Shown here in pieces: positions 19,494-29,042 of a stretch of DNA of 64,000 nucleotides. The notes under the pieces are model-generated. The model did no database searches. It saw only the letters and a program-made list of their open reading frames with translations, and was not told where the DNA came from. The stretch covers positions 1 through 64,000 of the forward strand of contig CAZIDF010000014.1 in the NCBI GenBank assembly GCA_964538085.1, written 5' to 3'. Each line of letters begins with the position of its first letter. Position 1 is the stretch's first letter. Made by a program: the position numbers and the translations under genes. Origin of the DNA: G020348385 sp964538085. Its GTDB lineage: Bacteria; Acidobacteriota; Aminicenantia; Aminicenantales; Aminicenantaceae.

Positions 19494-20471
19494 ATGGATA
19501 AAAAATCGAAGTCAAGGGCCGAGGAGGTCCGGAAGGAAACTCTGGTGGCCGAAGAGAGAATCCGAGAACACATCCGCGAGACACCCGCAGAACTTTCTCT
19601 TTTTCTCAGTCAGCTCGGGAACTGCAACGTATTTCTTAAATGTGAAAACCTTCAGCTGACAGGCTCGTTCAAGCTGAGGGGAGCCGTGAACAAAATCCTG
19701 TCCCTCAGTGGGGAAGAAAAAAGCCGGGGCTTGATGACAGCTTCATCGGGAAACCACGGAGCCGCTTTTTCCTGGGCATTGAAAAGATTCGGCCTCAAAG
19801 GCTCGATCGTCCTGCCGGAGATCACCCCTCAGACAAAGATCGATGCCCTGCTCCCCTATGGCGCAGAGATCATAAAACACGGCGATGACTGCATCGAAGC
19901 CGAAAGATTCGGCCGGAAAACAGCTGCAGAACGGGGACTGACCTACATTCCTCCCTACAACGATCCCCAAATCATCGGCGGTCAGGGGACGATAGGGATC
20001 GAATTGATGAGACAGGTGCCAGACGTCGACTGCGTTTTGGTTCCTGTCGGCGGAGGCGGCCTGATCGCCGGGATCGCCGGTTATCTGAAATCAGAGAGAC
20101 CAGATATCGAAATCATTGGCTGTCAGCCGGAAAATTCGGCCGTGATGCACGCGTCCGTAAAAGCCGGCAGGGTCCTCGATCTCGAATCTAAGCCCACCAT
20201 TTCCGACGGTTCTGCCGGAGGGATCGAACAGGATTCCATCACCTTCCCGATTTGTCAGGAACTAGTGGACGATTTCATCCTTTTGACCGAGGATGAGATC
20301 GTAAAAGCCCTAAAACTTATCCTGGCGAAACACTATATGCTGGTCGAAGGATCGGCTGTCCTTTCGGTGGCTGCCTTTATCAAACAAAAAGACCGATTCA
20401 GCGGGAAAAACGTGGTGTTGATTCTGAGCGGGTCGAAGATCAGTCTGGACACCCTTAGACAGATATTGTAA
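19494..20471 (+). CDS. PLP-dependent threonine/serine dehydratase family enzyme
   Basis: Fold-type II PLP enzyme of the threonine/serine dehydratase (IlvA catabolic/TdcB) or serine racemase group, 325 aa, cytoplasmic. PLP lysine is Lys60 in GSFKLRGA; the substrate loop SSGNHGAAF and the phosphate cradle GGGGLIAGIAG are intact, and LSGS near the end contacts the pyridine ring. No C-terminal ACT regulatory domain is present, as in catabolic forms. The product would be 2-oxobutanoate or pyruvate plus ammonia. No good ribosome site precedes the ATG. Ectoine-type or racemase activity cannot be excluded from sequence. Confidence 0.88.
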   Translation: MDKKSKSRAEEVRKETLVAEERIREHIRETPAELSLFLSQLGNCNVFLKCENLQLTGSFKLRGAVNKILSLSGEEKSRGLMTASSGNHGAAFSWALKRFGLKGSIVLPEITPQTKIDALLPYGAEIIKHGDDCIEAERFGRKTAAERGLTYIPPYNDPQIIGGQGTIGIELMRQVPDVDCVLVPVGGGGLIAGIAGYLKSERPDIEIIGCQPENSAVMHASVKAGRVLDLESKPTISDGSAGGIEQDSITFPICQELVDDFILLTEDEIVKALKLILAKHYMLVEGSAVLSVAAFIKQKDRFSGKNVVLILSGSKISLDTLRQIL

Positions 20472-20479
20472 GCCAAAAA

Positions 20480-21637
20480 TCAGCGCATCATCTTGTATCC
20501 AATGATACGGTACAATTCATCATTCCCGGTTTTTATTAAAAGGAGTGATCTATTATGGAGGACATAAACGTGGCGATTGGAAGGCAGAATAATATCCCCT
20601 TTCAGCTGCACCTGAGATAAAAATTTTCCTTCAGGACTAAAGGCATCGAACACCTTTCCCATTTCTTCCTGATTTTCCCTGTTCAGCACCACACAGATGT
20701 TCCCTTCTGTGTCCACTAGGATGTTATCATACACTGGCTTGTGCTTCGGAAACTCTGTGTACTTGGTAATGTAATCGGGAACATCATTTAGCCTCTCCCC
20801 GCCCCTGTAAAATGTTATACTGTCGAAATAGTCCTTTTTATCTTTTTCTGTGACCTTAGCCGGTTGGTAGGAATGCGAGATGACGGAAATCCTTTTCCCT
20901 GATCGGTCGTAGATTTCCAGCTCATAGCTTGCAGAAAATCCGATGATGATTCGGCCATCGGGCATGACATCCCAACTGACATCGGCTGAATAGGGAAAAT
21001 AAAGAGTGGTGGTGCCGTAATCTTGAGTTCGGATGTATTTTTTTCGCCAAAGTTCTCGTTTATAGATCGTTCTCACAAATTCAAGGTCTGGGGAATACAG
21101 GTCGATCATGCAAATTTGAGGCTTATCCGGCTCGTTCCGAAAAGTTTTTTCCTTCTCGACTGCGATCTCGCCTGATGAGAATCCTCGAAGCTTCCGTACC
21201 GAACCTTCCTCATATGCGATATTGGTGGATTTAATGAAATCTCCATCGGGTGTGAAGGCACACAACCGCCTGTTGCCAGAATCCCAGACGATCAATCGGT
21301 CTTTGGCAAATGTGGCATAATAAAGCCCGCCGAACTCCCCAGGCCCCTGCCCTTCTCTGCCGATGGTTTTCACGAATTTCCCCCGAGCATCGAATTTTTT
21401 GATGTCCAATGCCCCAAAATCCACCACATAAATGTTGCCCTCAGGGTCACAGGTAACGGTGCTGGGATTTTCGAAAAAGAGATCCTCGGGCATAGCATCA
21501 TCATCCAGCACAAATTCCTGTTCGAAACTGACTTTACCCGTTTTGTAAATTTCGGATAAAGGAGACAAATCGGCAGAAAAGGCCACAACACAAAAGATGG
21601 AAAACCCTATGATGGGAAAAAATTTGATCGCTTTCAC
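20480..21637 (-). CDS. Secreted 6-bladed beta-propeller (NHL-like) protein
   Basis: Exported protein of 385 aa formed of NHL/6-bladed propeller repeats: DPEGNIYVVDFGALDIKKFD, GREGQGPGEFGG, DGDFIKS, DTEGNICVVL and DAFSPEGKFLSQ recur at blade spacing. The longest open frame starts at 21721, but a GTG at 21637 has GGGAG six bases upstream and begins a clean signal peptide (VKAIKFFPIIGFSIF), so I use it. Such proteins are common in Aminicenantes and Bacteroidetes, with unknown binding roles. It is convergent with the dehydratase, 8 bases apart. Confidence 0.82.
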   Translation of the reverse strand: MKAIKFFPIIGFSIFCVVAFSADLSPLSEIYKTGKVSFEQEFVLDDDAMPEDLFFENPSTVTCDPEGNIYVVDFGALDIKKFDARGKFVKTIGREGQGPGEFGGLYYATFAKDRLIVWDSGNRRLCAFTPDGDFIKSTNIAYEEGSVRKLRGFSSGEIAVEKEKTFRNEPDKPQICMIDLYSPDLEFVRTIYKRELWRKKYIRTQDYGTTTLYFPYSADVSWDVMPDGRIIIGFSASYELEIYDRSGKRISVISHSYQPAKVTEKDKKDYFDSITFYRGGERLNDVPDYITKYTEFPKHKPVYDNILVDTEGNICVVLNRENQEEMGKVFDAFSPEGKFLSQVQLKGDIILPSNRHVYVLHNRSLLLIKTGNDELYRIIGYKMMR

Positions 21638-21801
21638 ACAATACTCCCGATAAATCCTTTGTATTCTAACGGTCATGTTTATAAAATTCAACTCGCAGAA
21701 CCGCCGCCGCGTTGCAATCAAGTCAAAATATCGGAGGACATCATAGGTTTGAGGGAAAAGCCTAGCTCTATGTTTGCCGTTATATAGAGGGGAGCTATCT
21801 T

Positions 21802-24042
21802 TTACAACCTATCTATGCATTCTTCGATGTACCTTTCCAACCTTTCTCTTTCTATCGGAGATAATGTGATGAAAGAAGGAGTTTTTTTGAATTGGTTGAG
21901 ATAGAAAAAAGCCTCAGACCTATTCCCGTTTCTTAGATGGGCCATGCCAAGGTTAAAAAGAGTATGGTACATTTTCGGCTGGTGTTGGAGGGCTATTTCT
22001 AAATGACGAATGGACTCATCATAGTTTCCCTTATACATGTAAATAAGGCCTAAACCATCGTGGGCGGGACCGATTTTAGGGTCAAGTTCTAAGGCTTTTT
22101 TATAGTTTTGGAAAGCTTTCGATAGCTCTTCAGGATTCGTTTTCAGCTCAAATAATTTATAGTGAATATTCCCAAGATTTGAATAAGCGATAGAATACTT
22201 TTTATCTATTGAAACTGCCCTTTCACAGAACACTAGAGCATTCTGGAAGTCGCCTATTTGCAAATAGGCCTGCCCGACTAAATCCCAGATGTAAGGATCA
22301 AAATCAAGCTGCTTAAAAGACAATCCCTCAAAAACCAAAATAATCTCATTCCAACGGCCCGCCTCATATAGATACCCCATATATCCAGAAAAAATCATGT
22401 AGCTTTCGGGGATGAATTCAAAACCCATCCCTAGAACCTGTATGGCATCATCGAGTCTTCCTTGGGATCCATAGATCGAGGCCAGGTTGGTATAGGCTTT
22501 GGACACATTTTTTTTCTCCGTGATGACTTCCTTGAGAAGCTGTACGCCTTCTCTAAGTTTCCCCTCATTCTTGAGTTCGAAAGCCTCTTCAGACTTATAA
22601 TGATACGGGAGAAGGATCTTCGCATCATCTTCGGTGCTGAATTTCTTTTTCCTCTCTCCGGGATAGCTTCCGACGTATCCAAGGCTCTTCAATTTCTCCA
22701 GAGACTCTTTATCTACCGCTTTTTCAGCTTTAAGACTATCGCTTGATTCCTGACTCTGGATGACCTGACTGAGCATCTTTTGAAAGGCATCAAGTTTGTT
22801 TTTCGGAGCCATATTATTCGTTTCATCAAAATCTTTCTCTAAATCGTAAAGTTCAGGAATAGGAGAATCTATAAATTTCTGTTTGTCTTGAATTATGCCC
22901 CTTATAGGAGCCCACCCAAAATTATAATAGGGAGAGAGCGACTCAAAGTATATAGTTCTCTTTTTCAATTTTTTTCCTTGTGCGCAAGGCAACAAAGATA
23001 TCCCCTGAAGGATTGGCGGTTTTTCAATTTTCAGAATATCACAAACTGTAGGAAATAGGTCAATGTGAGAGACATATTGATGAACGACTTGAGGCTTCAA
23101 TCCAGACATACTAATAAGGAGAGGGATCCAGATTGTCGAATTGTAAGCAAAGCAGCCATGGGTTTTTTCTCCGTGCTGCCCCAAAGATTCCCCGTGGTCT
23201 CCGGTAAAGACGATAAGCGTATTTTTTTCCAACCGATTTTCTCTCAGATAGGCGAAAAGTCTGCCCAGCTCATGATCCACATAGGCCACCTCCCCGTTAT
23301 AGGGAACATCCTTGTACTCGGTCCTGAATGGCTCTGGAGGCTCATAGGGATGATGAGGATCAAAGCAATGAACCCAGAGAAACCATGGGGAGCCGCATCT
23401 ATCTAGCCATTCCAATGCCTTGTCGACAACAATCCCTGCTGGCCTCTCTGCGGACACAGCATCCGGAGAACCTGTCGACCAAAAATCACCATCATCATAG
23501 GTATCAAAGCCTTGAGAAAGACCGAACCTTGAATCAAGCGGAAAGGCTCCCAAAAAAGCACCTGTGGAGTATCCATCCTGCTTTAAATGTTCGGCCAAGG
23601 TTAGATATTCTTCTCTAACTTTAAAATTCAAATTGTCATGAACGCCGTGATGGAGCGGAGTCATGCCCAAAAGAATATTAGTGTGGGAAGCCAAAGTCGT
23701 CGATGTATGAGCGAACGCTCTCGTAAAAAGAACACCTTGAGCGGCAAGAGTATCGATATTAGGTGTTTTCAGTTGCTCTGGATTATAACAGCTCAGCCTG
23801 TCTGCTCTAAGTGTATCTATCGTTATCAGAAGCAGATTGAGTTTATCTCCACTAATGCCATTCGCCGATGACATACGAATCTTTTCTGATGGAAACGATA
23901 GAAATGAAAAGGTTGGCAGAATAAATAAGGATAAGATCAAGAATAATAAAAGGCGATTTCTTCCTCTTGGCCTTGGAAGTGTGTTTAGGACCGAAAACAC
24001 CGTTATTGCTTTCTTAGAATCGCTTCTTTCAGGCAAATACAT
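21802..24042 (-). CDS. Membrane-anchored sulfatase-like hydrolase with TPR domain
   Basis: Alkaline-phosphatase-superfamily (sulfatase) protein of 746 aa. A transmembrane segment lies at about residues 30-50; the sulfatase domain (about 68-420) begins NLLLITIDTLRADRLSCY with the first metal Asp, and has FTGDHGESLGQHG for the second metal pair. The nucleophile region reads TTLASHTNILLG, without the C/S-x-P-x-R motif that is converted to formylglycine, so it may act as a phospho-hydrolase or transferase rather than a classical sulfatase. The C-terminal half carries at least five TPR units (for example AYSNLGNIHYKL, GPAHDGLGLIYMYKGNYDES). Start codon without a clear ribosome site; AT-rich promoter region upstream. 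Confidence 0.85.
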   Translation of the reverse strand: MYLPERSDSKKAITVFSVLNTLPRPRGRNRLLLFLILSLFILPTFSFLSFPSEKIRMSSANGISGDKLNLLLITIDTLRADRLSCYNPEQLKTPNIDTLAAQGVLFTRAFAHTSTTLASHTNILLGMTPLHHGVHDNLNFKVREEYLTLAEHLKQDGYSTGAFLGAFPLDSRFGLSQGFDTYDDGDFWSTGSPDAVSAERPAGIVVDKALEWLDRCGSPWFLWVHCFDPHHPYEPPEPFRTEYKDVPYNGEVAYVDHELGRLFAYLRENRLEKNTLIVFTGDHGESLGQHGEKTHGCFAYNSTIWIPLLISMSGLKPQVVHQYVSHIDLFPTVCDILKIEKPPILQGISLLPCAQGKKLKKRTIYFESLSPYYNFGWAPIRGIIQDKQKFIDSPIPELYDLEKDFDETNNMAPKNKLDAFQKMLSQVIQSQESSDSLKAEKAVDKESLEKLKSLGYVGSYPGERKKKFSTEDDAKILLPYHYKSEEAFELKNEGKLREGVQLLKEVITEKKNVSKAYTNLASIYGSQGRLDDAIQVLGMGFEFIPESYMIFSGYMGYLYEAGRWNEIILVFEGLSFKQLDFDPYIWDLVGQAYLQIGDFQNALVFCERAVSIDKKYSIAYSNLGNIHYKLFELKTNPEELSKAFQNYKKALELDPKIGPAHDGLGLIYMYKGNYDESIRHLEIALQHQPKMYHTLFNLGMAHLRNGNRSEAFFYLNQFKKTPSFITLSPIERERLERYIEECIDRL

Positions 24043-24194
24043 TTTTAAGTTTTATATTTTATATTATTCGTAGTATAATATTTTATATTATATTATATAA
24101 TAATATACATATTGTATCACTAAATAGCAATAAAATTATTTATTTTATTTCCAAAATCGTGTTAAGATTAATGGCAAATTGGAGGAATAAAGTG
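24043..24194. other. AT-rich divergent intergenic region
   Basis: Spacer between the sulfatase-TPR gene and the small plus-strand gene. Bases 24052-24118 are almost pure A/T with overlapping TATAAT-like words on both strands, so divergent promoters are likely here, but no single one can be chosen. Sharply different in composition from its surroundings. Confidence 0.5.
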
Positions 24195-24509
24195 ATGAAA
24201 TCTTATCAGGTGCTTTTACCTCGGTGGCTGGAGAGCCCCATAAAAAAAAAAGTCGATCAATTGGAGGTGAGCTTTTCCGAAGTATTGAGAGTACAAGTTT
24301 GTATAGCGGTTTTAGCCTTTCAAAATATTTTATTTCCAGAGTACAAACCAGGTGTAAAACTTGAGGATTTTTTAAAAACAATAAAAGAGTATATTCATGG
24401 CGACCAAGAAAAAAATGAAATTCTCGATTTGTATTCTGATATTTATTATGAAACAAGAAAAGCTATAGAATACAGAGAGATGCAAGAAATGAAATCTGAA
24501 AAACAGTGA
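24195..24509 (+). CDS. Small AT-rich gene, hypothetical, possibly ribbon-helix-helix
   Basis: Predicted 104-aa soluble protein that I do not recognise. GGAGG lies 9 bases before the ATG at 24195, which is preferred to an upstream ATG at 24159. The N-terminal half (VLLPRWLESPIKKKVDQLEVS, then SFSEVLRVQVCIAVL) has the beta-helix-helix rhythm of ribbon-helix-helix DNA-binding proteins; the C-terminal half is charged helix. Its AT-rich composition differs from neighbouring genes and hints at recent acquisition. A DNA-binding role is only a suggestion. Confidence 0.5.
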   Translation: MKSYQVLLPRWLESPIKKKVDQLEVSFSEVLRVQVCIAVLAFQNILFPEYKPGVKLEDFLKTIKEYIHGDQEKNEILDLYSDIYYETRKAIEYREMQEMKSEKQ

Positions 24510-24804
24510 CATAAATTTTTTTGTCAAAATATTTCCCCCGTCAAACGCATTCGTTACCTTATGAATCACGCTTCTCAACGTTTTAGGCACATTATTGATT
24601 CGTTTTTCAAGAACTGCTTTTTTCTGCCAATTCTCGCTCGAGTGAATATGGTTGGGAGTCTATCCAACCCTTTAGACTGATCAAAATTGAAAGAATACAG
24701 ATTTATCTCAGTAGAACTAATGGAAGATAATTGGAAGTATTTCCGTCTAAACTATCTGTTGTCGTATCTAAAAAATTTAAATTTTTTAAAAAAGGAGTCT
24801 TGAG
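24510..24804. other. Intergenic region without gene
   Basis: 295 bases between the small AT-rich gene and the BNR protein. It contains a short hairpin GGTTGG/CCAACC at 24650-24669 that competes with AGTCTA/TAGACT; neither is followed by a T-run. The final bases AAAAAAGGAG are the ribosome site of the next gene. I see no open frame of coding character. Confidence 0.5.
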
Positions 24805-27800
24805 ATGAGGGGATTTGCGATCAAAACCTGTGTATTTTCAGCCATTCTTTTGCTTTTGCTTTGCCAAGCAGGCATTGCACAAACCGACCCAGACTTATTT
24901 TCTGGACTGAGAACCAGAAGCATCGGGCCGGCCAACATGAGCGGGAGGATCGGGGCGATCGATGCAGTCGCCTCCGATCCGAACATCATATATGTCGGGG
25001 CTGCAACAGGCGGACTATGGAAGTCTGTGGATAGAGGATTGACCTGGAATCCTATCATGGATGACCAGCCGGTTTCCTCCATCGGCGCTATCGCCATCAA
25101 CCAATCCAATCCCAGCATTGTTTGGGTGGGGACCGGTGAGGCTGCACCTCGCAACAGCGTTGGCGTAGGGCGAGGAGTTTATATAACTTTGGATGCAGGA
25201 AAGACCTGGAAATTCCTGGGTTTGGAAAAAACGGAAAAAATTTCGAAAATATTGCTCGACCCGAATAATCTAAACGTCGCTTATATCGGAGCTCTCGGCA
25301 CAACGTGGAACGAAAACCCGGAGCGGGGTGTTTTCAAGACAACAGATATGGGAAAGACATGGGAAAAAATTCTGTATGTGGATGAAAAAACAGGCGTGGC
25401 CGACATGGCCATGGAGCCCGGGAATCCCAACAAGATCATCGCGGCCATGTGGGAGCACCGGCGGTGGCCCTGGTTTTTCAAATCCGGTGGCCCCAGCAGC
25501 GGCCTGTATCTCACCACAAATGGAGGACAGGATTGGAAGAAGCTCTCCGATGAGGATGGTCTTCCCAAGGGGGAATTGGGCCGCATGGGCGTGGCATTTT
25601 CGACAAATAAACCGAACATCGTGTATGCACTGGTCGAGGCAACAAAGAATGCCCTCTACCGGTCAATGGACGGAGGATTCAACTGGCAAATGGTCAATGA
25701 CGAGGAAAACGTCAACGGCCGGCCGTTTTATTACTGCCGGATCTGGGTCAATCCCGTCAACGAAAACATCATATACATCCTGCATAGCCAGATCCTGGTT
25801 TCCGAAGATGCCGGAAAGAGCATACAGCCCCTGGCAAGCTTCGGCCAATCCCATTCAGACTATCACGCATTTTGGGCCCATCCTCAGGGCGAGATGCTGA
25901 TCGTCGGAAACGACGGGGGTGTGGTGATCAGCCACAACCGGGGACAGAGCTGGCGTTTCGTGGCGAATCTCCCCATCGGTCAGTTCTACCACGTCAGTTA
26001 CGACATGCAGATCCCTTACAATGTGTATGGCGGGCTCCAGGACAACGGGTCCTGGATGGGACCCGGATATACCCTTAAAGAAAGGGGAATAGCCAGCTAT
26101 CTGTGGACCACAGTGGGCGGCGGTGATGGTTTCGACACCGAGCCAGATCCTGAAGTGCCTGGTGCCGGCTACGGGATGAGTCAAGGAGGAAGCCTTTATT
26201 ATTTCGATACCAATCTCGGCACAAGCCGGGATGTCGTGCCCACCGAATCCGATGTTCCACACCGTTACAACTGGAATGCCGGTTTTGCCGTCGATCCTTT
26301 TAACCCTGCTACGATCTACCTGGGAAGCCAGTTCGTGCACAAAAGCCCGGATAAAGGCTTTACCTGGGAGATCATCAGCCCGGATCTGACAACGAATGAC
26401 CCGGAAAAACAGAAACAAGCGGAAAGCGGAGGATTGACGTTGGACGCGACCAATGCCGAAAATCACACCACGATCCTCTGCATCGCCCCCAGTCCGGTCC
26501 AGGAGGGGCTGATCTGGGTGAGTACAGACGACGGAAACGTGCAGGTCACCAAGGATGGCGGAGGGACCTGGGAGCTGGTTTCCAAGGATCTGACATCCGG
26601 GAAAAAAGGCATGGCTCCCCCGGCAACATGGGCCCCCCATGTGGAAGCATCCAAGGCCGATGCGGACACAGCCTATGTGGTTTTCGATGACCACAGGCGC
26701 TCCAACTGGACACCCTATGCTTTCGTCACTCATGATTTCGGAAAAACTTGGAAAAGCCTGGTCACCTCCGAGATCGATGGATTCGTCCATGTGATCGAGG
26801 AAGACCCGGTCAACAAAAACTTGCTCTTCTTGGGAACGGAATTCGGCCTGTTCGTGAGCTTCAACGCCGGTCAGAACTGGATGAAATGGACTCACGGCAT
26901 TCCCACGGTTCCTGTGAGGGATATCGTTGTCCATCCTAGAGAGAATGATCTGATCGTGGCAACCCACGGCCGGTCCCTCTACATCATCGACGACATCTCC
27001 CCTCTTCGTGAAATATCCGAGGAGGTGATGCAGAAAAAACTTTATCTCTTCCAAGTGAACGTTGCCTATCAATATCAACAGGGAAGATTGAGTTCTTACC
27101 TGAGTCCTGGAGACACATTCTTCTCCGGTGAGAACAAAAGGACGGGTGCAGTCATCGATTACTATCTCACGCCGAGTGAAAGGAAAGAACCGGAAGCTGA
27201 AGCTGAAGAAGTTGATGAAGCACAGCAGCAGAGGATGCAGCGCATGCGACAGATGGGTGGCATGGCCCGTATGCGCGGCATGGGAATGGACCAAGGCTCA
27301 TCCCGGGTGAAAATAACCATCGAAGACAGCGAAGGCAAAATGATCAGCCGGGTGAACGGAACGGAAAACAAAGGCATCAATCGGGCTTACTGGAATTTCA
27401 GGGAACAAACGGAAGAAGCCGCACCTTCTGCTCGCCGATCATTTTTCGGATTCGGCGGAGGCGGATCTACAGCTCTTCCTGGAGAGTACACGGTCAAGAT
27501 CGCCTACGATGGCGAAGAAGTCAGCCAGAAACTCACCGTGAAATATGATCCCCGCTTCGATGTGGATATGGCAGTTCTCAAGGCCAACTACGAGGCAGGA
27601 AAAGAGGCACAAAAACTCTCAGATGTCATCAACACAGCCAGCCAACAGATCGATGGAACAAGAGCCACACTCAAAACTATCCAGGACAGTGCGAGACAAA
27701 ATCGGGACCCAAAAAACAGAGAGCTCATGCAGGCTGCCCGGGACTTGGATAAAAAGCTGGAAGAGCTAGCAGAAATCTTGAATCCCACTCCTCCCAAACA

Positions 27801-28053
27801 AGGAATCGCTGACCGGTCGGCTGGATTGCGATCTCAGGTTATGATGGCGACTAGAGGCATGAGAGGAGGCCACGAGCCCATCAGCCAGGCTGCTAAGGTC
27901 CGGTACGAAAAGGCTATACCCAAAGTGGATGAATTCTTGAAGAAAGTGAACGCTGTTTATGAAACGGATGTGGAGAACTTCAAAAAAATGCTAAAAGATG
28001 CTGATTTCTCGCTTTTCAAACCGTTCAAAGAGATAAAAATAGAAGAAAATTAG
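24805..28053 (+). CDS. Secreted BNR/sortilin-like propeller protein
   Basis: Exported 1082-aa protein with signal peptide (ending CQAGIAQ). Residues 28-720 are repeated BNR/VPS10-type propeller blades with Asp-box-like motifs (GLWKSVDRGLTWNP, GVYITLDAGKTW, GVFKTTDMGKTWEK, ALYRSMDGGFNW, HKSPDKGFTWE, FGKTWKSL). A low-complexity Gln/Met/Arg segment follows at about 800-830 (QQQRMQRMRQMGGMARM), then a beta domain and a C-terminal helical part. This is the architecture usually annotated as 'glycosyl hydrolase' or sortilin-like in Acidobacteriota and Aminicenantes, but no glycosidase catalytic residues can be pointed out. AAGGAG 8 bases before the ATG. Probably ligand or peptide binding outside the cell. 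Confidence 0.85.
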   Translation: MRGFAIKTCVFSAILLLLLCQAGIAQTDPDLFSGLRTRSIGPANMSGRIGAIDAVASDPNIIYVGAATGGLWKSVDRGLTWNPIMDDQPVSSIGAIAINQSNPSIVWVGTGEAAPRNSVGVGRGVYITLDAGKTWKFLGLEKTEKISKILLDPNNLNVAYIGALGTTWNENPERGVFKTTDMGKTWEKILYVDEKTGVADMAMEPGNPNKIIAAMWEHRRWPWFFKSGGPSSGLYLTTNGGQDWKKLSDEDGLPKGELGRMGVAFSTNKPNIVYALVEATKNALYRSMDGGFNWQMVNDEENVNGRPFYYCRIWVNPVNENIIYILHSQILVSEDAGKSIQPLASFGQSHSDYHAFWAHPQGEMLIVGNDGGVVISHNRGQSWRFVANLPIGQFYHVSYDMQIPYNVYGGLQDNGSWMGPGYTLKERGIASYLWTTVGGGDGFDTEPDPEVPGAGYGMSQGGSLYYFDTNLGTSRDVVPTESDVPHRYNWNAGFAVDPFNPATIYLGSQFVHKSPDKGFTWEIISPDLTTNDPEKQKQAESGGLTLDATNAENHTTILCIAPSPVQEGLIWVSTDDGNVQVTKDGGGTWELVSKDLTSGKKGMAPPATWAPHVEASKADADTAYVVFDDHRRSNWTPYAFVTHDFGKTWKSLVTSEIDGFVHVIEEDPVNKNLLFLGTEFGLFVSFNAGQNWMKWTHGIPTVPVRDIVVHPRENDLIVATHGRSLYIIDDISPLREISEEVMQKKLYLFQVNVAYQYQQGRLSSYLSPGDTFFSGENKRTGAVIDYYLTPSERKEPEAEAEEVDEAQQQRMQRMRQMGGMARMRGMGMDQGSSRVKITIEDSEGKMISRVNGTENKGINRAYWNFREQTEEAAPSARRSFFGFGGGGSTALPGEYTVKIAYDGEEVSQKLTVKYDPRFDVDMAVLKANYEAGKEAQKLSDVINTASQQIDGTRATLKTIQDSARQNRDPKNRELMQAARDLDKKLEELAEILNPTPPKQGIADRSAGLRSQVMMATRGMRGGHEPISQAAKVRYEKAIPKVDEFLKKVNAVYETDVENFKKMLKDADFSLFKPFKEIKIEEN

Positions 28054-28054
28054 G

Positions 28055-28087
28055 CTAATCAAGCTTTTTTAGACCGGGATCGATAAA
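28055..28087 (-). pseudogene. Remnant of a paralogue of the 28605-28976 gene
   Basis: On the minus strand this stretch encodes IDPGLKKLD followed by a stop, the same nine residues that end the 123-aa protein at 28605-28976, with synonymous differences. An in-frame stop two codons upstream shows that only the 3' end is left. trmO lies between the two copies. Confidence 0.45.
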
Positions 28088-28128
28088 CTAGGGTTTGTGG
28101 TGTCTCTGGCTGCAAAAATGGAGATCAT

Positions 28129-28608
28129 ATGAAGTTCGCATATCGATCCATCGGTATTATTCATTCCCCGTTCAAGACCACCAAAGGGATACCCATTCAG
28201 CCAGCCGGAGCGGAAGCCATAAAGGGCACCATCCATATCTATCCTGAATATGTGAAAGGGCTGAAAGATCTCGATGGCTTCTCCCATATTATTTTGCTCT
28301 ATCATTTTCACCTCAATAGAGATTCGAAGCTTATCGTTGTCCCTTTCATGGATTCTCGACCACACGGTGTTTTTTCAACGCGGGCGCCATGCCGACCCAA
28401 TCCCATCGGTTTATCGGTCGTCAAACTGAGAAAGATCAAAGGAAATATCCTCGAAATTGAAAACGTGGACATACTTGACCAGACACCTCTACTCGATATC
28501 AAACCCTATGTCCCGGAATTCGATCAATTTCCCGCAGACAGGATAGGTTGGCTCGAGGAAGTGAGAGGAATGGTGAAGGACAAAAAATCTGATAGCCGGT
28601 TTGACTAA
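28129..28608 (+). CDS. trmO: tRNA (m6t6A37) methyltransferase TrmO
   Basis: S-adenosylmethionine-dependent methyltransferase that methylates t6A at position 37 of tRNA-Thr to m6t6A; 159 aa, single-domain TsaA-like beta-barrel. Family signatures are clear: SIGIIHSPF at the start, GFSHIILLYHFH, and the hallmark FSTRAPCRPNPIGLSVVKL, followed by LDQTPLLDIKPYVP. The C-terminal extension of E. coli TrmO is absent, as in many bacteria. Its stop overlaps the convergent 123-aa gene by 4 bases. It is bordered by two copies of a short coding remnant, which suggests it came in by local rearrangement. Confidence 0.93.
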   Translation: MKFAYRSIGIIHSPFKTTKGIPIQPAGAEAIKGTIHIYPEYVKGLKDLDGFSHIILLYHFHLNRDSKLIVVPFMDSRPHGVFSTRAPCRPNPIGLSVVKLRKIKGNILEIENVDILDQTPLLDIKPYVPEFDQFPADRIGWLEEVRGMVKDKKSDSRFD

Positions 28609-28976
28609 TCCAGTTTTTTTAAGCCAGGATCGATGACCGAGGTTTTTGCCCGGGTTTCCACATATTTCATAAGGGCTTCGATCTCATCGGCAGCTTCTAG
28701 AAAGGAACGGCTGTTCGCGCATTTGACAGCATACCGTTTGCCATCATCTTCGACAAACAGTTCCACCATGTTGATCCCGGTTTCATAATACATCTTGAGG
28801 CGTTTGTTGAGATCGCTCTCTTCGGTCGGCAGAGAAGGAACCCATTCTTTGAGCGTCTCGCATAAACTCAGCATGGCTTTCCAGAAGGTTTCCCCCTGGG
28901 CATATTTGGAGAGATCTTCATTCAAGGCAATGCATCTATTTTTGTGGAGAACGCTCCAAAACACGAATTTTTTCAT
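28605..28976 (-). CDS. Hypothetical cytoplasmic protein
   Basis: Unrecognised 123-aa protein without signal peptide or membrane segment. It has mixed helix/strand character: WSVLHKNRCIALNEDLSKYAQ, an amphipathic helix, then MVELFVEDDGKRYAVKCAN and a C-terminal helix with KYVETRAKTS. The last nine codons are duplicated at 28055-28087, so a paralogue once lay there. It ends convergently on trmO. Confidence 0.65.
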   Translation of the reverse strand: MKKFVFWSVLHKNRCIALNEDLSKYAQGETFWKAMLSLCETLKEWVPSLPTEESDLNKRLKMYYETGINMVELFVEDDGKRYAVKCANSRSFLEAADEIEALMKYVETRAKTSVIDPGLKKLD

Positions 28977-29042
28977 TCCGCCTATATTACATCAAGTTGC
29001 CATCCGCTTCAATGCAAAACAATAGGGGATGTCCCTAGTATA

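Noticed and set aside
25855..27294. 479-codon open frame on the minus strand inside the BNR protein gene
   Set aside because: Antisense shadow: the plus-strand frame has signal peptide, Asp-box repeats and a ribosome site, while the minus frame shows no family pattern.
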